From [Clostridium] fimetarium (GTDB lineage: Bacteria > Bacillota > Clostridia > Lachnospirales > Lachnospiraceae): a DNA stretch of 64,000 nucleotides. The stretch lies in the NCBI RefSeq assembly GCF_900111235.1, contig NZ_FOJI01000004.1, positions 217,886 through 281,885 on the forward strand, in the 5' to 3' direction. The position numbers were made by a program, and so were the translations under genes. Under the pieces are notes generated by a model. The model was not told the DNA's origin and made no database searches. It saw only the letters and a list, made by a program, of their open reading frames with translations. Positions 1-9,110 of the stretch are shown one piece after another (within the stretch, counting starts at the first letter, position 1; the number at the start of each line of letters is the position of its first letter).

Positions 1-157
1 TCTTTACAAGAAAATAATTAAAAGAACTAATAAATTTAAAGCGCATGATGAAAACAATGAATGTTTCATCGGTGATGTAGTTAAAGTAATGGAAACAAGA
101 CCTTTGTCTAAAGATAAAAGATGGAGACTTGTTGAAATCATCAGTAGAGCAAAATAA
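1..157 (+). CDS. rpsQ: 30S ribosomal protein S17, C-terminal part (cut by window edge)
   Basis: The open frame enters at base 3 and ends at the TAA at 155-157. The translated tail reads [15 protein letters not shown] and continues with [18 protein letters not shown], the conserved end of S17 (an OB-fold protein binding 16S rRNA in the small subunit). It lies directly upstream of rplN, as in the S10/spc operon of Firmicutes. The start codon and N-terminal half are outside the window. Confidence 0.95.
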   Translation, partial: LYKKIIKRTNKFKAHDENNECFIGDVVKVMETRPLSKDKRWRLVEIISRAK

Positions 158-184
158 TTAAATTTTGCTGAAAGGAGTAGTATT

Positions 185-553
185 ATGATACAACAGGAAT
201 CAAGACTTAAGGTTGCAGATAATACAGGCGCAAAGGAAATCCTTTGTATTCGTGTAATGGGCGGATCTACTAGAAGATATGCATGTATAGGAGATATAAT
301 TGTCGCTACTGTTAAAGATGCAACACCAGGCGGAGTTGTAAAAAAAGGCGATGTTGTTAAAGCCGTAGTTGTACGTACTGTAAAAGGTGCTCGTCGTAAA
401 GACGGTTCATATATTAAATTTGACGAAAATGCTGCTGTAATTATCAAAGATGACAAAACCCCTAAGGGCACACGTATCTTTGGACCAGTAGCAAGAGAGC
501 TTAGAGAAAAACAGTTCATGAAAATTGTTTCTTTGGCTCCAGAAGTATTATAA
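185..553 (+). CDS. rplN: 50S ribosomal protein L14
   Basis: The 122-residue product has the standard L14 length and starts [17 protein letters not shown], the family signature. The ATG follows an AAAGGAG ribosome binding site. L14 binds 23S rRNA and contributes to an intersubunit bridge. It sits between rpsQ and rplX in the conserved spc order. Confidence 0.98.
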   Translation: MIQQESRLKVADNTGAKEILCIRVMGGSTRRYACIGDIIVATVKDATPGGVVKKGDVVKAVVVRTVKGARRKDGSYIKFDENAAVIIKDDKTPKGTRIFGPVARELREKQFMKIVSLAPEVL

Positions 554-565
554 GGAGGTCCCACA

Positions 566-895
566 ATGTCAACTGTTAAAATTAAAAAAGGCGATTTAGT
601 TAAAGCTATCGCAGGTAAAGACAAGGGCAAAGAAGGAAAGGTACTTTCTATCGATGCTAAGAAACATACAGCATTAGTTGAAGGCGTTAACATGATTACA
701 AAGCATGCTAAACCAAGCGCAGCTAATCAGCAAGGTGGAATTATCCATCAAGAAGCTTTTATTGATTTGTCAAATCTTGCGTATATATACAAAGGCAAGA
801 TTACAAAAATCGGATATAAGTTTATAGAAGGTAAAGATAAAAAAGACCTTAAAAAAGTTCGTGTTGCTAAGTCAACTGGCGACATTATCGATTAA
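566..895 (+). CDS. rplX: 50S ribosomal protein L24
   Basis: The 109-residue protein has the N-terminal KOW motif (KKGDLVKAIAGKDKGKEG, about residues 8-25) and the GVNMITKHAKPS segment typical of L24, which nucleates large-subunit assembly. A TAAGGAGG site overlaps the rplN stop, so the two genes are closely coupled. Confidence 0.98.
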   Translation: MSTVKIKKGDLVKAIAGKDKGKEGKVLSIDAKKHTALVEGVNMITKHAKPSAANQQGGIIHQEAFIDLSNLAYIYKGKITKIGYKFIEGKDKKDLKKVRVAKSTGDIID

Positions 896-917
896 TTAAG
901 AGAGGAGGTCAAGGAAC

Positions 918-1457
918 GTGAGCAGACTTAAAGACTTATACAATAATGAAATTGTAGATGCTATGGTAAAGAAATTCGAATACAAAAACGTAATGGAAGT
1001 ACCAAAGATTGATAAAATAGTTGTAAATATGGGTATCGGCGAAGCGAAGGAAAATGCTAAGATTTTAGATGTAGCAGTGAAAGAACTTGAGATCATAGTT
1101 GGTCAAAAAGTTGTTTTAACTAAAGCAAAGAATTCTATAGCGAACTTCAAATTAAGAGAAGGTATGCCTATCGGATGTAAAGTTACACTTCGTGGTGAAA
1201 AGATGTATGAATTTTTAGACAGATTAGTAAATCTTGCATTACCTCGTGTACGTGATTTTAGAGGCGTTAGCGCTGATGCATTTGATGGTAGAGGTAATTA
1301 TGCTCTTGGTATTAAAGAACAAATTATTTTCCCAGAAATTGAATATGATAAAATTGACAAAGTTAGAGGTATGGATGTAATTATGGTTACAACAGCTAAA
1401 ACTGACGAAGAAGCACGTGAATTGTTGAGATTCTTCAACATGCCATTCAAAAAATAA
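918..1457 (+). CDS. rplE: 50S ribosomal protein L5
   Basis: The 179-residue protein starts at a GTG preceded by GAGGAGGTC and reads [16 protein letters not shown]. It holds the L5 segments [12 protein letters not shown] and RVRDFRGVS and ends FNMPFKK. L5 binds 5S rRNA in the central protuberance. Length and position between rplX and rpsN are standard. Confidence 0.98.
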   Translation: MSRLKDLYNNEIVDAMVKKFEYKNVMEVPKIDKIVVNMGIGEAKENAKILDVAVKELEIIVGQKVVLTKAKNSIANFKLREGMPIGCKVTLRGEKMYEFLDRLVNLALPRVRDFRGVSADAFDGRGNYALGIKEQIIFPEIEYDKIDKVRGMDVIMVTTAKTDEEARELLRFFNMPFKK

Positions 1458-1475
1458 TAGTAGGAGGTTAATTCG

Positions 1476-1661
1476 ATGGCTAAAACTTCAATGAAAGTAA
1501 AGCAACAGCGACCTGCAAAGTTTTCAACTCAAGAATATACTCGTTGCAGAATATGTGGTCGCCCACATGCTTACTTAAGAAAATATGGAATATGCAGAAT
1601 TTGCTTCCGTGAATTAGCATATAAAGGACAGATACCAGGCGTTAGAAAAGCTTCTTGGTAA
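1476..1661 (+). CDS. rpsN: 30S ribosomal protein S14, zinc-binding type
   Basis: The 61-residue protein carries two CxxC pairs (C24/C27 and C40/C43) that form the zinc ribbon of the short C+ type S14. The start is fixed by TAGGAGG eight bases upstream. Bacteria with several S14 paralogues switch between zinc and zinc-free forms; only the zinc form is visible here. Confidence 0.98.
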   Translation: MAKTSMKVKQQRPAKFSTQEYTRCRICGRPHAYLRKYGICRICFRELAYKGQIPGVRKASW

Positions 1662-1664
1662 AAA

Positions 1665-1813
1665 ACGAATCATAGATTCGTTTGCGAATTATAGATTCGC
1701 TTTGCGAGCAATTGCTTCGCAATTCTCGTTCAAGAAAAGTTGCTTCGCAATTTTCGCATGAGTGAAATCGTTTCGCAATTCTAAACTTACGAGAATTTGC
1801 TTTGCGAATCTCG
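1665..1813. repeat. Cluster of short hairpins between rpsN and rpsH
   Basis: The 194-bp gap holds four clear hairpins and one degenerate copy. Stems are 1665-1671/1675-1681 (ACGAATC/GATTCGT), 1705-1728 (CGAG, bulged C, AATTGC, loop TTC, then GCAATT, CTCG), 1734-1755 (GAAAA, bulged G, TTGC, loop TTC, then GCAA, TTTTC) and 1790-1813 (CGAG, bulged A, ATTTGC, loop TTT, GCGAAT, CTCG). All but the first share a TTGC-TTC-GCAA core and a bulged purine or C. No U-run follows, so they are not classical terminators. The element resembles a small palindromic intergenic repeat. Confidence 0.8.
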
Positions 1814-1855
1814 GCCTCAGTGTTCTAAAAGTTTATAAAAGGAGGAAAAATTTAA

Positions 1856-2251
1856 ATGACAGATCCAATCGCAGACATGCTTACAAGAATCCGTAATGCC
1901 AACACTGCTAAACATGATACAGTTGATATTCCTGCTTCAAAGATGAAGAATTCTCTTGCAGAAATTCTTTTGAAAGAAGGTTATATCAAGAGCTTTGAAA
2001 TTGTCGACAACGGCAACTTTAAAGACATCCGTATTGTATTAAAATACGGTAAAGATAAAAATGAAAAGATTATCACAGGTCTTAAAAGAATTTCAAAACC
2101 AGGCCTTCGTGTATACGCTAACAAAGAAGAACTACCTAGAGTTCTTGGCGGTCTTGGAGTAGCTATCATTTCAACAAATGAAGGTGTTATCACAGACAAA
2201 CAAGCTAGAAAGCTTAATGTAGGCGGAGAAGTACTTGCATTCATTTGGTAA
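1856..2251 (+). CDS. rpsH: 30S ribosomal protein S8
   Basis: The 131-residue product begins [16 protein letters not shown] and has the C-terminal [20 protein letters not shown] segment typical of S8. S8 binds helix 21 of 16S rRNA and in some bacteria represses the spc operon. The start follows AAAGGAGG. The gene is separated from rpsN by the hairpin cluster. Confidence 0.98.
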   Translation: MTDPIADMLTRIRNANTAKHDTVDIPASKMKNSLAEILLKEGYIKSFEIVDNGNFKDIRIVLKYGKDKNEKIITGLKRISKPGLRVYANKEELPRVLGGLGVAIISTNEGVITDKQARKLNVGGEVLAFIW

Positions 2252-2274
2252 AAAGTGAAATATTACAATTGGCA

Positions 2275-2297
2275 AAGCTTATACCTTGTATAAGCTT
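2275..2297. other. Perfect 10-bp hairpin between rpsH and rplF
   Basis: AAGCTTATAC, loop CTT, GTATAAGCTT forms a perfect 10-bp stem with a three-base loop in the 129-bp gap. No poly-U tail follows, so a processing or translational-control element is more likely than a terminator. The tight loop resembles that of the cluster before rpsH. Confidence 0.6.
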
Positions 2298-2380
2298 AGA
2301 GCACAAATCAAATTAATGCAGCCATAATACAATTTGAAATTATATCTAAATCAATTATAAAACTCATAAGGAGGTGCGGC

Positions 2381-2923
2381 ATGTCACGTATAGGAAGAAT
2401 GCCTATCGCGGTACCAGCAGGCGTTAATGTTGTTATTGCAGAAAATAATAAAGTGACTGTAACAGGACCAAAGGGAACACTTGTAAGAGTATTACCTGAG
2501 GAAATGGAAATCAAGTTAGAAGGCGAAGAAATTATTGTTACAAGACCTAATGATTTAAAGAGAATGAAATCATTACATGGTTTAACAAGAACTTTAATCG
2601 CTAATATGGTAACAGGTGTTACTGCTGGATACGAAAAAGTACTTCAAATTAATGGTGTTGGTTATAAAGCACAGAAAAACGGAAATACTTTAGTATTATC
2701 TTTAGGATATTCACATCTTGTACAGATGGAAGATCCAGAAGGACTTGAATCAGTTTTAGACGGATTAACAAAGATTACAATCAAAGGTATTGATAAAGAA
2801 AAAGTTGGCCAATACGCTGCTGAAATCAGAGATAAAAGACGCCCAGAACCTTACAAGGGTAAAGGTATCAAATATTCTGATGAAGTTATTAGACGTAAAG
2901 TTGGTAAAACTGGTAAGAAATAA
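2381..2923 (+). CDS. rplF: 50S ribosomal protein L6
   Basis: The 180-residue protein starts [15 protein letters not shown] and contains the [11 protein letters not shown] motif and the C-terminal [13 protein letters not shown] signature of L6. L6 lies at the base of the L7/L12 stalk. The ATG follows AAGGAGGTG. Confidence 0.98.
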   Translation: MSRIGRMPIAVPAGVNVVIAENNKVTVTGPKGTLVRVLPEEMEIKLEGEEIIVTRPNDLKRMKSLHGLTRTLIANMVTGVTAGYEKVLQINGVGYKAQKNGNTLVLSLGYSHLVQMEDPEGLESVLDGLTKITIKGIDKEKVGQYAAEIRDKRRPEPYKGKGIKYSDEVIRRKVGKTGKK

Positions 2924-2941
2924 TTAAAGGAGTGAACAAAA

Positions 2942-3310
2942 ATGATTACTAAAAAGTCAAGAACATCAGTTCGTGAGAATAAGCATAGAAAATTACGTAA
3001 CCGTTTCAGTGGTACAGCTCAAAGACCACGTTTAGCTGTGTTCAGAAGCAATAATCATATGTACGCTCAAATTATTGACGATGTAGTTGGTAAAACTATC
3101 GTTTCAGCTTCAACTCTTCAAAAAGAAGTGAAAGCTGAATTAGAAAAAACTAATAACGTTGATGCAGCAGCATACTTAGGTACTGTAGTTGCAAAGAAGG
3201 CATTAGAAAAAGGTATTACAACTGTTGTCTATGATAGAGGCGGATTCATATATCAAGGTAAAGTTAAAGCATTAGCAGAGGCAGCTCGTGAAGCTGGCCT
3301 TGTATTTTAA
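2942..3310 (+). CDS. rplR: 50S ribosomal protein L18
   Basis: The 122-residue protein has the L18 core [20 protein letters not shown] and ends AREAGLVF, the usual L18 terminus. It binds 5S rRNA together with L5. It lies 18 bp after rplF with its own AAAGGAG site. Confidence 0.98.
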   Translation: MITKKSRTSVRENKHRKLRNRFSGTAQRPRLAVFRSNNHMYAQIIDDVVGKTIVSASTLQKEVKAELEKTNNVDAAAYLGTVVAKKALEKGITTVVYDRGGFIYQGKVKALAEAAREAGLVF

Positions 3311-3328
3311 GCAGAGAGGAGAAATCGT

Positions 3329-3838
3329 ATGAAACGTACAATAATTGATGCTAGTCAATTAGAAATAAACGATAAAGTAGTATCAATCAAACGTGTAACT
3401 AAAGTTGTTAAAGGTGGACGTAACTTTAGATTCGCTGCTTTAGTAGTTGTTGGAGATGGCAATGGACATGTTGGCGCTGGTATTGGTAAAGCTACTGAAA
3501 TTCCTGAAGCTATTCGTAAAGGAAAAGAAGATGCAATCAAACATTTAGTTGCTGTACCTGTTGATGCAAACTCAAGCATTCCACATGATCAACTTGGAAA
3601 ATTCGGAGCTGCAAATGTGTTACTCAAGAAAGCTCCAGATGGTACCGGCGTAATTGCTGGTGGCCCCGCTCGTTCAGTGCTTGAACTTGCAGGTATCAAA
3701 AATATACGTACAAAATCATTGGGCTCAAACAATAAGCAAAATGTAGTACTTGCTACAATAAATGGATTAAGTCAGTTAAAAACTCCAGAACAAGTAGCTA
3801 AACTTCGTGGCAAAACTGTTGCAGAGCTTTTCAACTAA
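3329..3838 (+). CDS. rpsE: 30S ribosomal protein S5
   Basis: The 169-residue protein has the N-terminal double-stranded-RNA-binding-like domain ([20 protein letters not shown], residues 25-44) and the C-terminal domain with [20 protein letters not shown]5 works in decoding accuracy and mRNA unwinding at the entry channel. It is 18 bp from rplR, with site AGAGGAG. Confidence 0.98.
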   Translation: MKRTIIDASQLEINDKVVSIKRVTKVVKGGRNFRFAALVVVGDGNGHVGAGIGKATEIPEAIRKGKEDAIKHLVAVPVDANSSIPHDQLGKFGAANVLLKKAPDGTGVIAGGPARSVLELAGIKNIRTKSLGSNNKQNVVLATINGLSQLKTPEQVAKLRGKTVAELFN

Positions 3839-3853
3839 AGGGAGGAATTAAAA

Positions 3854-4039
3854 ATGTCAGATAAAAAATTAAAAATCACTTTAGTTAAATCTCCAATCGG
3901 AGCCGTTCCAAAGCATAGAAGAACTGTTGTAGCTCTTGGTTTAAACAAGATGCATAAATCAGTTGAAATGCCTGATAACGCAGCAACAAGAGGACAGATT
4001 CAACAAATTGGTTATTTATTAAAAGTAGAAGAAATCTAA
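3854..4039 (+). CDS. rpmD: 50S ribosomal protein L30
   Basis: The 61-residue short bacterial L30 holds KITLVKSPIGAVPKHRRTV and the NKMHKSVEMPD segment. Start follows GGGAGG. It lies between rpsE and rplO in the conserved order. Confidence 0.97.
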   Translation: MSDKKLKITLVKSPIGAVPKHRRTVVALGLNKMHKSVEMPDNAATRGQIQQIGYLLKVEEI

Positions 4040-4068
4040 TATAAATTTTTAGATAAGGAGGTGCAATG

Positions 4069-4509
4069 ATGGACTTATCAAATTTAAGACCTGCTGAAGG
4101 TTCAGTACACAACGATAATTTCAGAAAAGGCCGTGGACACGGTTCAGGAAACGGTAAAACAGCTGGTAAAGGTATGAAGGGTCAAAAAGCTCGTTCAGGC
4201 GCGCCAAGACCAGGCTTTGAAGGCGGTCAAATGCCATTATACAGAAGAATTCCTAAGAGAGGTTTCACTAACAGAAACTACAAGGAAATTATTGGTATAA
4301 ATATATGCGCATTAGAAAGATTTGACGATGATGCTGTCGTAACAATTGAAACATTAATTGAAACTGGTATTGTTAATAATCCAAAGGATGGCGTTAAAAT
4401 TCTTGGCAACGGAGAATTCACTAAAAAGCTTAATGTTAAAGCGAATGCTTTTAGTGCTTCAGCTAGAGAAAAAATCGAAATTCTTGGTGGAACCTGTGAG
4501 GTGATTTAA
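4069..4509 (+). CDS. rplO: 50S ribosomal protein L15
   Basis: The product begins [12 protein letters not shown] and contains the glycine-rich [20 protein letters not shown] stretch that threads into 23S rRNA. Two ATG codons lie in tandem (4066 and 4069); the second is seven bases from AGGAGG and is chosen, while the first is only four bases away. The stop codon overlaps the secY start by one base, which suggests translational coupling. Confidence 0.96.
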   Translation: MDLSNLRPAEGSVHNDNFRKGRGHGSGNGKTAGKGMKGQKARSGAPRPGFEGGQMPLYRRIPKRGFTNRNYKEIIGINICALERFDDDAVVTIETLIETGIVNNPKDGVKILGNGEFTKKLNVKANAFSASAREKIEILGGTCEVI

Positions 4510-5825
4510 TGCTCAAAACACTCCGAAACGCATTTAAAATTAAAGATATAAGAAATAAAATATTATATACATTTATGATGCTTGTTGTTGTAAGGATAGG
4601 AAGTTTACTTCCTATTCCTGGAGTTGATACAGAGTATTTTAGTAAGCTTTTAAGTAACGTAGGGGATTTAAGTTTCCTCGATGCATTTACAGGTGGATCA
4701 TTTGAAAAAATGTCCATCTTTGCATTGAGTATTACCCCTTACATTACATCTTCTATTATCATGCAGCTTCTTACGATTGCAATTCCGAAACTTGAGGAGA
4801 TGCAAAAAGAGGGCGAGGATGGTAGAAAGAAGATTACTGAGATTACACGTTATTTAACAGTTGGTTTAGCTTTAGTTGAAAGTATTGCAATGGCTATTGG
4901 CTTTGGTAATCAAGGTCTTATTAAAGGCTATGCAGCTATGAGCACAGAACATTATGTAACATCAATCGTAGTCGTAGTAGTTACACTTACTGCTGGTTCT
5001 GCTTTCCTTATGTGGGTTGGCGAAAGAATCACAGAAAATGGTGTTGGTAATGGTATCTCAATCGTGTTGTTAATTAATATTATCTCACGTTTACCAGAGG
5101 ACTTTGCTGCACTATATGAACAATTTATAAATGGAAAGCATATTGCATTTGGCGTACTTGCTGGTGCAATAATTGTTGCAATTGTTATTGTAATGATTGC
5201 TTTTGTATGTTTCTTACAAGATGGCGAGAGAAGAATTCCAGTTCAATATTCACAAAAGGTTGCCGGAAGGAAAATGGTTGGCGGTCAATCAACTAATATT
5301 CCACTCAAGGTAAATACTGCAGGTGTTATGCCAATTATATTTGCATCATCATTATTGCAGTTCCCTGTAATTATTGCACAGTTGTTCTCAAAATCATCAA
5401 GTGAGTGGACGAAGTACTTAAGTTCATCATATTGGTGCAAACCTGAAATGCCAAAGTACTCAATTGGATTGTTAGTATATATAATTTTAGTTGTGATTTT
5501 TGCATATTTTTATACATCAATTACATTTAATCCTATAGAAGTTGCTAATAATATGAAGAGACAGGGTGGACTTATACCGGGTATTAATCCAGGAAAGTCA
5601 ACAAGTGATTACTTAAATAAAATATTAAATTATATTGTATTTATAGGCGCTGTAGGTCTTATTATTATTGCATTGATTCCAATCTTGTGTTCCGGATTTT
5701 TAAATGCTAAAGTTTCTTTTGGTGGAACATCAATCATTATTATTGTTGGTGTTGTTCTTGAAACTTTAAAACAGATTGAATCAAAAATGTGCAATCGTTA
5801 TTATCGAGGATTCTTGAGCGAATAA
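4509..5825 (+). CDS. secY: Preprotein translocase subunit SecY
   Basis: The 438-residue membrane protein has ten predicted membrane spans and the SecY signatures LLPIPGVDTEYF near the N-terminus, ITPYITSSIIMQLL (second span, about residues 76-89), ERRIPVQYSQKV (cytosolic loop that contacts ribosome and SecA) and NRYYRGFL at the end. It forms the protein-conducting channel with SecE and SecG, which are not in this window. The ATG overlaps the rplO stop. Confidence 0.98.
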   Translation: MLKTLRNAFKIKDIRNKILYTFMMLVVVRIGSLLPIPGVDTEYFSKLLSNVGDLSFLDAFTGGSFEKMSIFALSITPYITSSIIMQLLTIAIPKLEEMQKEGEDGRKKITEITRYLTVGLALVESIAMAIGFGNQGLIKGYAAMSTEHYVTSIVVVVVTLTAGSAFLMWVGERITENGVGNGISIVLLINIISRLPEDFAALYEQFINGKHIAFGVLAGAIIVAIVIVMIAFVCFLQDGERRIPVQYSQKVAGRKMVGGQSTNIPLKVNTAGVMPIIFASSLLQFPVIIAQLFSKSSSEWTKYLSSSYWCKPEMPKYSIGLLVYIILVVIFAYFYTSITFNPIEVANNMKRQGGLIPGINPGKSTSDYLNKILNYIVFIGAVGLIIIALIPILCSGFLNAKVSFGGTSIIIIVGVVLETLKQIESKMCNRYYRGFLSE

Positions 5826-5842
5826 TCATCTGCTAAAAATAG

Positions 5843-5872
5843 ACTTGCCTGGCATTTCTTTGCCCGGTGAGT
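5843..5872 (+). other. Hairpin in the secY-adk gap
   Basis: ACTTGCCTGGC pairs with GCCCGGTGAGT around an eight-base loop, giving an 11-bp stem with one mismatch and two wobble pairs. No U-run follows. It may be an attenuator or processing site that lowers adk and map expression relative to the ribosomal genes. Confidence 0.4.
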
Positions 5873-5981
5873 CATTTCTAGTTGTCTGAATATGAAACTG
5901 TGAGACTATTGTAAGATAAAGTGAAAATTTTCAAAAAACTTTGCTTATGATATTAGATCATCGAATGAAAGGATTTTCAAA

Positions 5982-6626
5982 ATGAAGATTATTATGTTAG
6001 GTGCACCTGGTGCAGGAAAAGGAACGCAAGCAGAAAAACTTGCAGAGAAATATTCGATTCCACATATTTCAACTGGTGATATATTCCGAGCAAATATTAA
6101 GAATGGCACAGAACTTGGTAAAAAAGCGAAGACCTATATGAATGTAGGTGCACTTGTACCAGATGACTTAGTAGTTGACTTAGTAGTAGATAGATTTAAA
6201 GATCCAGATTGTGCTAACGGATATGTATTGGACGGATTCCCTAGAACAATTCCACAAGCGGAAGCACTTGATGCTGCGTTGATGGAAATTGGCGAAACCG
6301 TTGATTTTGCAATTAATGTTGAAGTCCCAGATGAAAAAATCATCAATCGTATGTCAGGAAGAAGGACATGTGTAGGATGTGGAGCAACATACCACATAAA
6401 ATACAATCCTACTAAAGTTGAAGGTATATGCGACAACTGTGGCGAAAAATTAATTTTAAGAGATGATGATATGCCAGAAACAGTGAAAAATAGGCTTTCA
6501 GTGTATCATGCCCAAACGCAACCATTGATAGATTTCTATAATAAGAAAGATATTTTGGCTGTAGTGGACGGAACAAAAGATATGGATGACGTATTTAATG
6601 CCATTGTTAATATCTTAGGAGAATAG
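5982..6626 (+). CDS. adk: Adenylate kinase, zinc-lid type
   Basis: The 214-residue enzyme converts AMP and ATP to two ADP. The P-loop GAPGAGKGTQ is at residues 7-16, the AMP-binding segment STGDIFR follows at 30-36, and DGFPRT lies near 84-89. The LID domain carries C130, C133, C150 and C153, the four-cysteine zinc site usual in Gram-positive adenylate kinases. Position between secY and map is the Firmicutes norm. Start follows GAAAGGA. Confidence 0.98.
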   Translation: MKIIMLGAPGAGKGTQAEKLAEKYSIPHISTGDIFRANIKNGTELGKKAKTYMNVGALVPDDLVVDLVVDRFKDPDCANGYVLDGFPRTIPQAEALDAALMEIGETVDFAINVEVPDEKIINRMSGRRTCVGCGATYHIKYNPTKVEGICDNCGEKLILRDDDMPETVKNRLSVYHAQTQPLIDFYNKKDILAVVDGTKDMDDVFNAIVNILGE

Positions 6627-6629
6627 ACT

Positions 6630-7382
6630 ATGTCAGTATCAATAAAATCTCAAAGAGAAATAGAACTAATGAAGGAAGCCGGAGTGATTCTTGCAACGGT
6701 ACTTGACGAACTTGAAAAAATAATCGAGCCTGGAATTACAACAAAACATATTGACCAGATTGGTGAAGAAATAATTAGAAGTTATGATTGTATTCCTTCA
6801 TTTCTAAATTACAATGGTTATCCGGCATCAATATGTATATCAGTTAATGATGAAGTTGTTCATGGAATACCAACAAGAAAAAGGGTGCTTCATGAAGGTG
6901 ATATCGTTAGCTTAGATGCAGGAGTAATACACAAAAAATATCATTCAGATGCTGCTAGAACATTTGCTGTTGGAAACATAAGCAAGGAAGCACAGCAACT
7001 TATAGATGTTACAAGACAAAGCTTTTTTGAAGGAATCAAATTCGCAAAAGAGGGATGCCATTTGTATGAAATATCAAATGCGATTGCAACATATGTAGAA
7101 AGTTTTGGATATGGAGTGGTAAGAGACCTAGTAGGTCATGGGATTGGAACTAGTCTTCATGAAGATCCGCAGATTCCTAACTTTACACAAAATAGAAGAG
7201 GCATAAAGTTACTATCAGGTATGACATTTGCCATAGAACCAATGATTAATGCTGGACACTTTAGTGTGAAATGGCTTGATGACGATTGGACAGTTGTAAC
7301 AACTGACGGTTCACTATCTGCTCATTATGAAAATACCGTACTAATAACAAAGGACGGTCCAGAAATATTATCACTTAGGTAA
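6630..7382 (+). CDS. map: Methionine aminopeptidase, type I
   Basis: The 250-residue enzyme removes the initiator methionine from nascent proteins. Dinuclear metal ligands are seen as the aspartates in LDAGVIHKKYHSDAARTF, the histidine in VGHGIGTSLHEDP, and the glutamates in FAIEPMI and YENTVLI; NDEVVHGIP holds the substrate-side histidine. It starts three bases after the adk stop with AGGAGAA inside the adk end, so the pair is cotranscribed. Confidence 0.98.
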   Translation: MSVSIKSQREIELMKEAGVILATVLDELEKIIEPGITTKHIDQIGEEIIRSYDCIPSFLNYNGYPASICISVNDEVVHGIPTRKRVLHEGDIVSLDAGVIHKKYHSDAARTFAVGNISKEAQQLIDVTRQSFFEGIKFAKEGCHLYEISNAIATYVESFGYGVVRDLVGHGIGTSLHEDPQIPNFTQNRRGIKLLSGMTFAIEPMINAGHFSVKWLDDDWTVVTTDGSLSAHYENTVLITKDGPEILSLR

Positions 7383-7384
7383 TT

Positions 7385-7405
7385 GTGAATGATGTTTTCA
7401 TTCAC
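7385..7405 (+). other. Hairpin just after map
   Basis: GTGAATGA and TCATTCAC form an 8-bp perfect stem with loop TGTTT two bases after the map stop. No T-run follows. It may be an attenuator or an RNA-processing site between map and the KOW gene. Confidence 0.35.
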
Positions 7406-7480
7406 GCCTCTGATTATAAATGCTACGAAAGTGGTATTGAGATCAACTCTGTGATATACTTAGTGCATATAATGCATATA

Positions 7481-7520
7481 CTATGCATACAGAACATGCA
7501 CAATGCATACAGAACATGCA
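7481..7520 (+). repeat. 20-bp tandem duplication upstream of the KOW gene
   Basis: Two head-to-tail copies of a 20-base unit (core ATGCATACAGAACATGCA) differ by one base. Each unit has TGCAT and ATGCA arms that can pair, and the second copy ends two bases before the GGAG ribosome binding site of the next gene. Another TGCAT-like element lies just upstream at 7463-7478. Confidence 0.85.
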
Positions 7521-7530
7521 CAGGAGAAAT

Positions 7531-7812
7531 ATGGATAATAGAGATGGGATAGGATACTTTGGAGTATCAAGGGCTGGTCATGATTGCAATGAAATTTATG
7601 TAATAATTAATAATGATTCAGAATATGTATATTTGGCGGACGGTAAATCAAAAACCGTTGATAAGCCCAAAAAGAAGAAAAAGAAGCATGTTCAAATCAT
7701 AATACACATTGACCAAGCCATTAAAACAAAACTTAGTCAAAATAAATTATTAATAAATGAAGATATAAAAAGAGCCATTAAGCTATATAAAAATAATTTG
7801 AAACTAAATTAA
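7531..7812 (+). CDS. KOW-domain RNA-binding protein (L14e-like)
   Basis: The 93-residue product has a short N-terminal KOW-like barrel (SRAGHDCNEIYVIINNDSEY then VYLADGKSKTVDKP) followed by a lysine run KKKKKK at about residues 52-57. Proteins of this type lie between map and infA in many Clostridia and are annotated as L14e/L6e/L27e-like RNA-binding proteins of unknown role. The frame is open from 7483, but the extra 16 residues would be translated from the tandem repeat, and AGGAG sits just before the ATG at 7531, so I chose the shorter start. The N-terminus is less conserved than I would expect for this family. Confidence 0.8.
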   Translation: MDNRDGIGYFGVSRAGHDCNEIYVIINNDSEYVYLADGKSKTVDKPKKKKKKHVQIIIHIDQAIKTKLSQNKLLINEDIKRAIKLYKNNLKLN

Positions 7813-7855
7813 TATTATTTAATAGGTAGCATTATATTTAGAAGGAGGAACACAA

Positions 7856-8074
7856 ATGTCAAAAGCTGACGTTATTGAAATTGAAGGAAAAGTTATTGAA
7901 AAATTGCCTAATGCAATGTTTCAAGTTGAATTAGAAAACGGACATCAGGTATTAGCTCATATAAGCGGAAAGCTACGTATGAACTTTATCAGAATTTTGC
8001 CTGGTGATAAAGTGACTATCGAACTTTCACCATATGATTTGACCAAAGGTCGTATTATCTGGAGAGATAAATAG
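7856..8074 (+). CDS. infA: Translation initiation factor IF-1
   Basis: The 72-residue OB-fold protein ([20 protein letters not shown], ending GRIIWRDK) is of standard length. IF-1 occupies the ribosomal A site during initiation. An AGAAGGAGG site precedes the ATG. Confidence 0.98.
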   Translation: MSKADVIEIEGKVIEKLPNAMFQVELENGHQVLAHISGKLRMNFIRILPGDKVTIELSPYDLTKGRIIWRDK

Positions 8075-8253
8075 TCAAATCATATTAGGATTTTGACCAA
8101 AGCACGTATAATTTAGAGTGATAAGTTGACTTTAGTATTATATTTTTATGTATAAATAGGTATTTAATTGGTCTTTGATAATTATGATTTATCATAATTA
8201 TTGTTGATATATATGTAGTTTAAAAAAAAGTTTCAGTTATTTTAAAGTTTTAC

Positions 8254-8283
8254 TTGAAAATAGTATTAAAAATATGCTATAAT
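8254..8283 (+). promoter_or_regulatory. Promoter ahead of rpmJ and the alpha operon
   Basis: TTGAAA at 8254-8259 and TATAAT at 8278-8283 are 18 bp apart, and TGC directly before the -10 makes it an extended -10. It would start a transcript for rpmJ and probably for rpsM-rplQ, independent of the upstream spc operon. Confidence 0.75.
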
Positions 8284-8318
8284 GTGAAACGTACTTTTTT
8301 TGAAAGGAGGATTTTGCT

Positions 8319-8432
8319 ATGAAGGTTAGATCATCAGTAAAACCAATATGTGAAAAATGCAAAATCATTAAGAGAAAGGGTGCAGTCAGAGTAATCTGTG
8401 AGAACCCTAAACACAAACAAAGACAGGGTTAA
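8319..8432 (+). CDS. rpmJ: 50S ribosomal protein L36, zinc type
   Basis: A 37-residue protein starts at ATG 8319 after AAAGGAGG and begins [15 protein letters not shown]. Zinc ligands C11, C14, C27 and H32 identify the C+ form of L36, a small ribbon protein of the large subunit. It was found by direct reading because of its small size. The following 253 bp to rpsM hold only weak hairpins and no further gene that I can see. Confidence 0.97.
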   Translation: MKVRSSVKPICEKCKIIKRKGAVRVICENPKHKQRQG

Positions 8433-8685
8433 TGCCCATTTTAGAAGTGAAAGAGAGCTTCTCATGTTTGTGCCGTTATTTTTTGCAATGCAAGAAATAA
8501 TTTTGTTTTGCGGCTGCAGTAATGAATCACTAGGCATAGTTGTCAGCGATTAAATTACTATGATATATAACTTATGTAAGATATGTTTGCGTACACATTT
8601 CAGGCGCCAATCAGATTGGTGAGCTACGTTTAATGAATCTTATGAAACAATACTAATTAATAACTAATGGAGGTGTAATAGGCAC

Positions 8686-9057
8686 ATGGCTCGTATCGCA
8701 GGTGTAGATTTACCAAGAGAAAAACGCGTTGAAATCGGACTTACTTATATTTATGGTATTGGAAGAATTAGCGCTACTCGTATTCTAGCAGAAGCAAATG
8801 TTAATGTTGATACTCGTATCAAAGATTTAACAGATGAAGAAGTAGGCAGAATTCGTGATGCTATTGAAGCTACAGGACAAATAGTTGAAGGTGATTTAAG
8901 AAGAGAAATCTCATTGAATATTAAGAGATTAAAAGAGATTGGATGCTATAGAGGCATTCGTCATAGAAAAGGACTTCCAGTTAGAGGTCAGAAGACTAAG
9001 ACTAATGCAAGAACTTGTAAAGGTCCTAAGAAAACAGTTGCTAATAAGAAGAAATAA
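8686..9057 (+). CDS. rpsM: 30S ribosomal protein S13
   Basis: The 123-residue protein has [20 protein letters not shown], the helix-two-turn-helix segment [15 protein letters not shown] and the C-terminal [20 protein letters not shown] tail that reaches the P-site tRNA. It opens the alpha operon; the start follows TGGAGGTG. Confidence 0.98.
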   Translation: MARIAGVDLPREKRVEIGLTYIYGIGRISATRILAEANVNVDTRIKDLTDEEVGRIRDAIEATGQIVEGDLRREISLNIKRLKEIGCYRGIRHRKGLPVRGQKTKTNARTCKGPKKTVANKKK

Positions 9058-9110
9058 TAGAATTTATGAATAACCTGTAAAGGAAAATCATAAGGGAGGT
9101 TAGTTTAAAA

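Noticed and set aside
4..693. Long minus-strand frame across rplN and rplX
   Set aside because: It mirrors the codon structure of the ribosomal genes on the other strand and has no recognisable product or start site.
1662..1855. Rho-independent terminators between rpsN and rpsH
   Set aside because: The stems are clear but none is followed by a T-run, and the downstream genes have no separate promoter that I can find.
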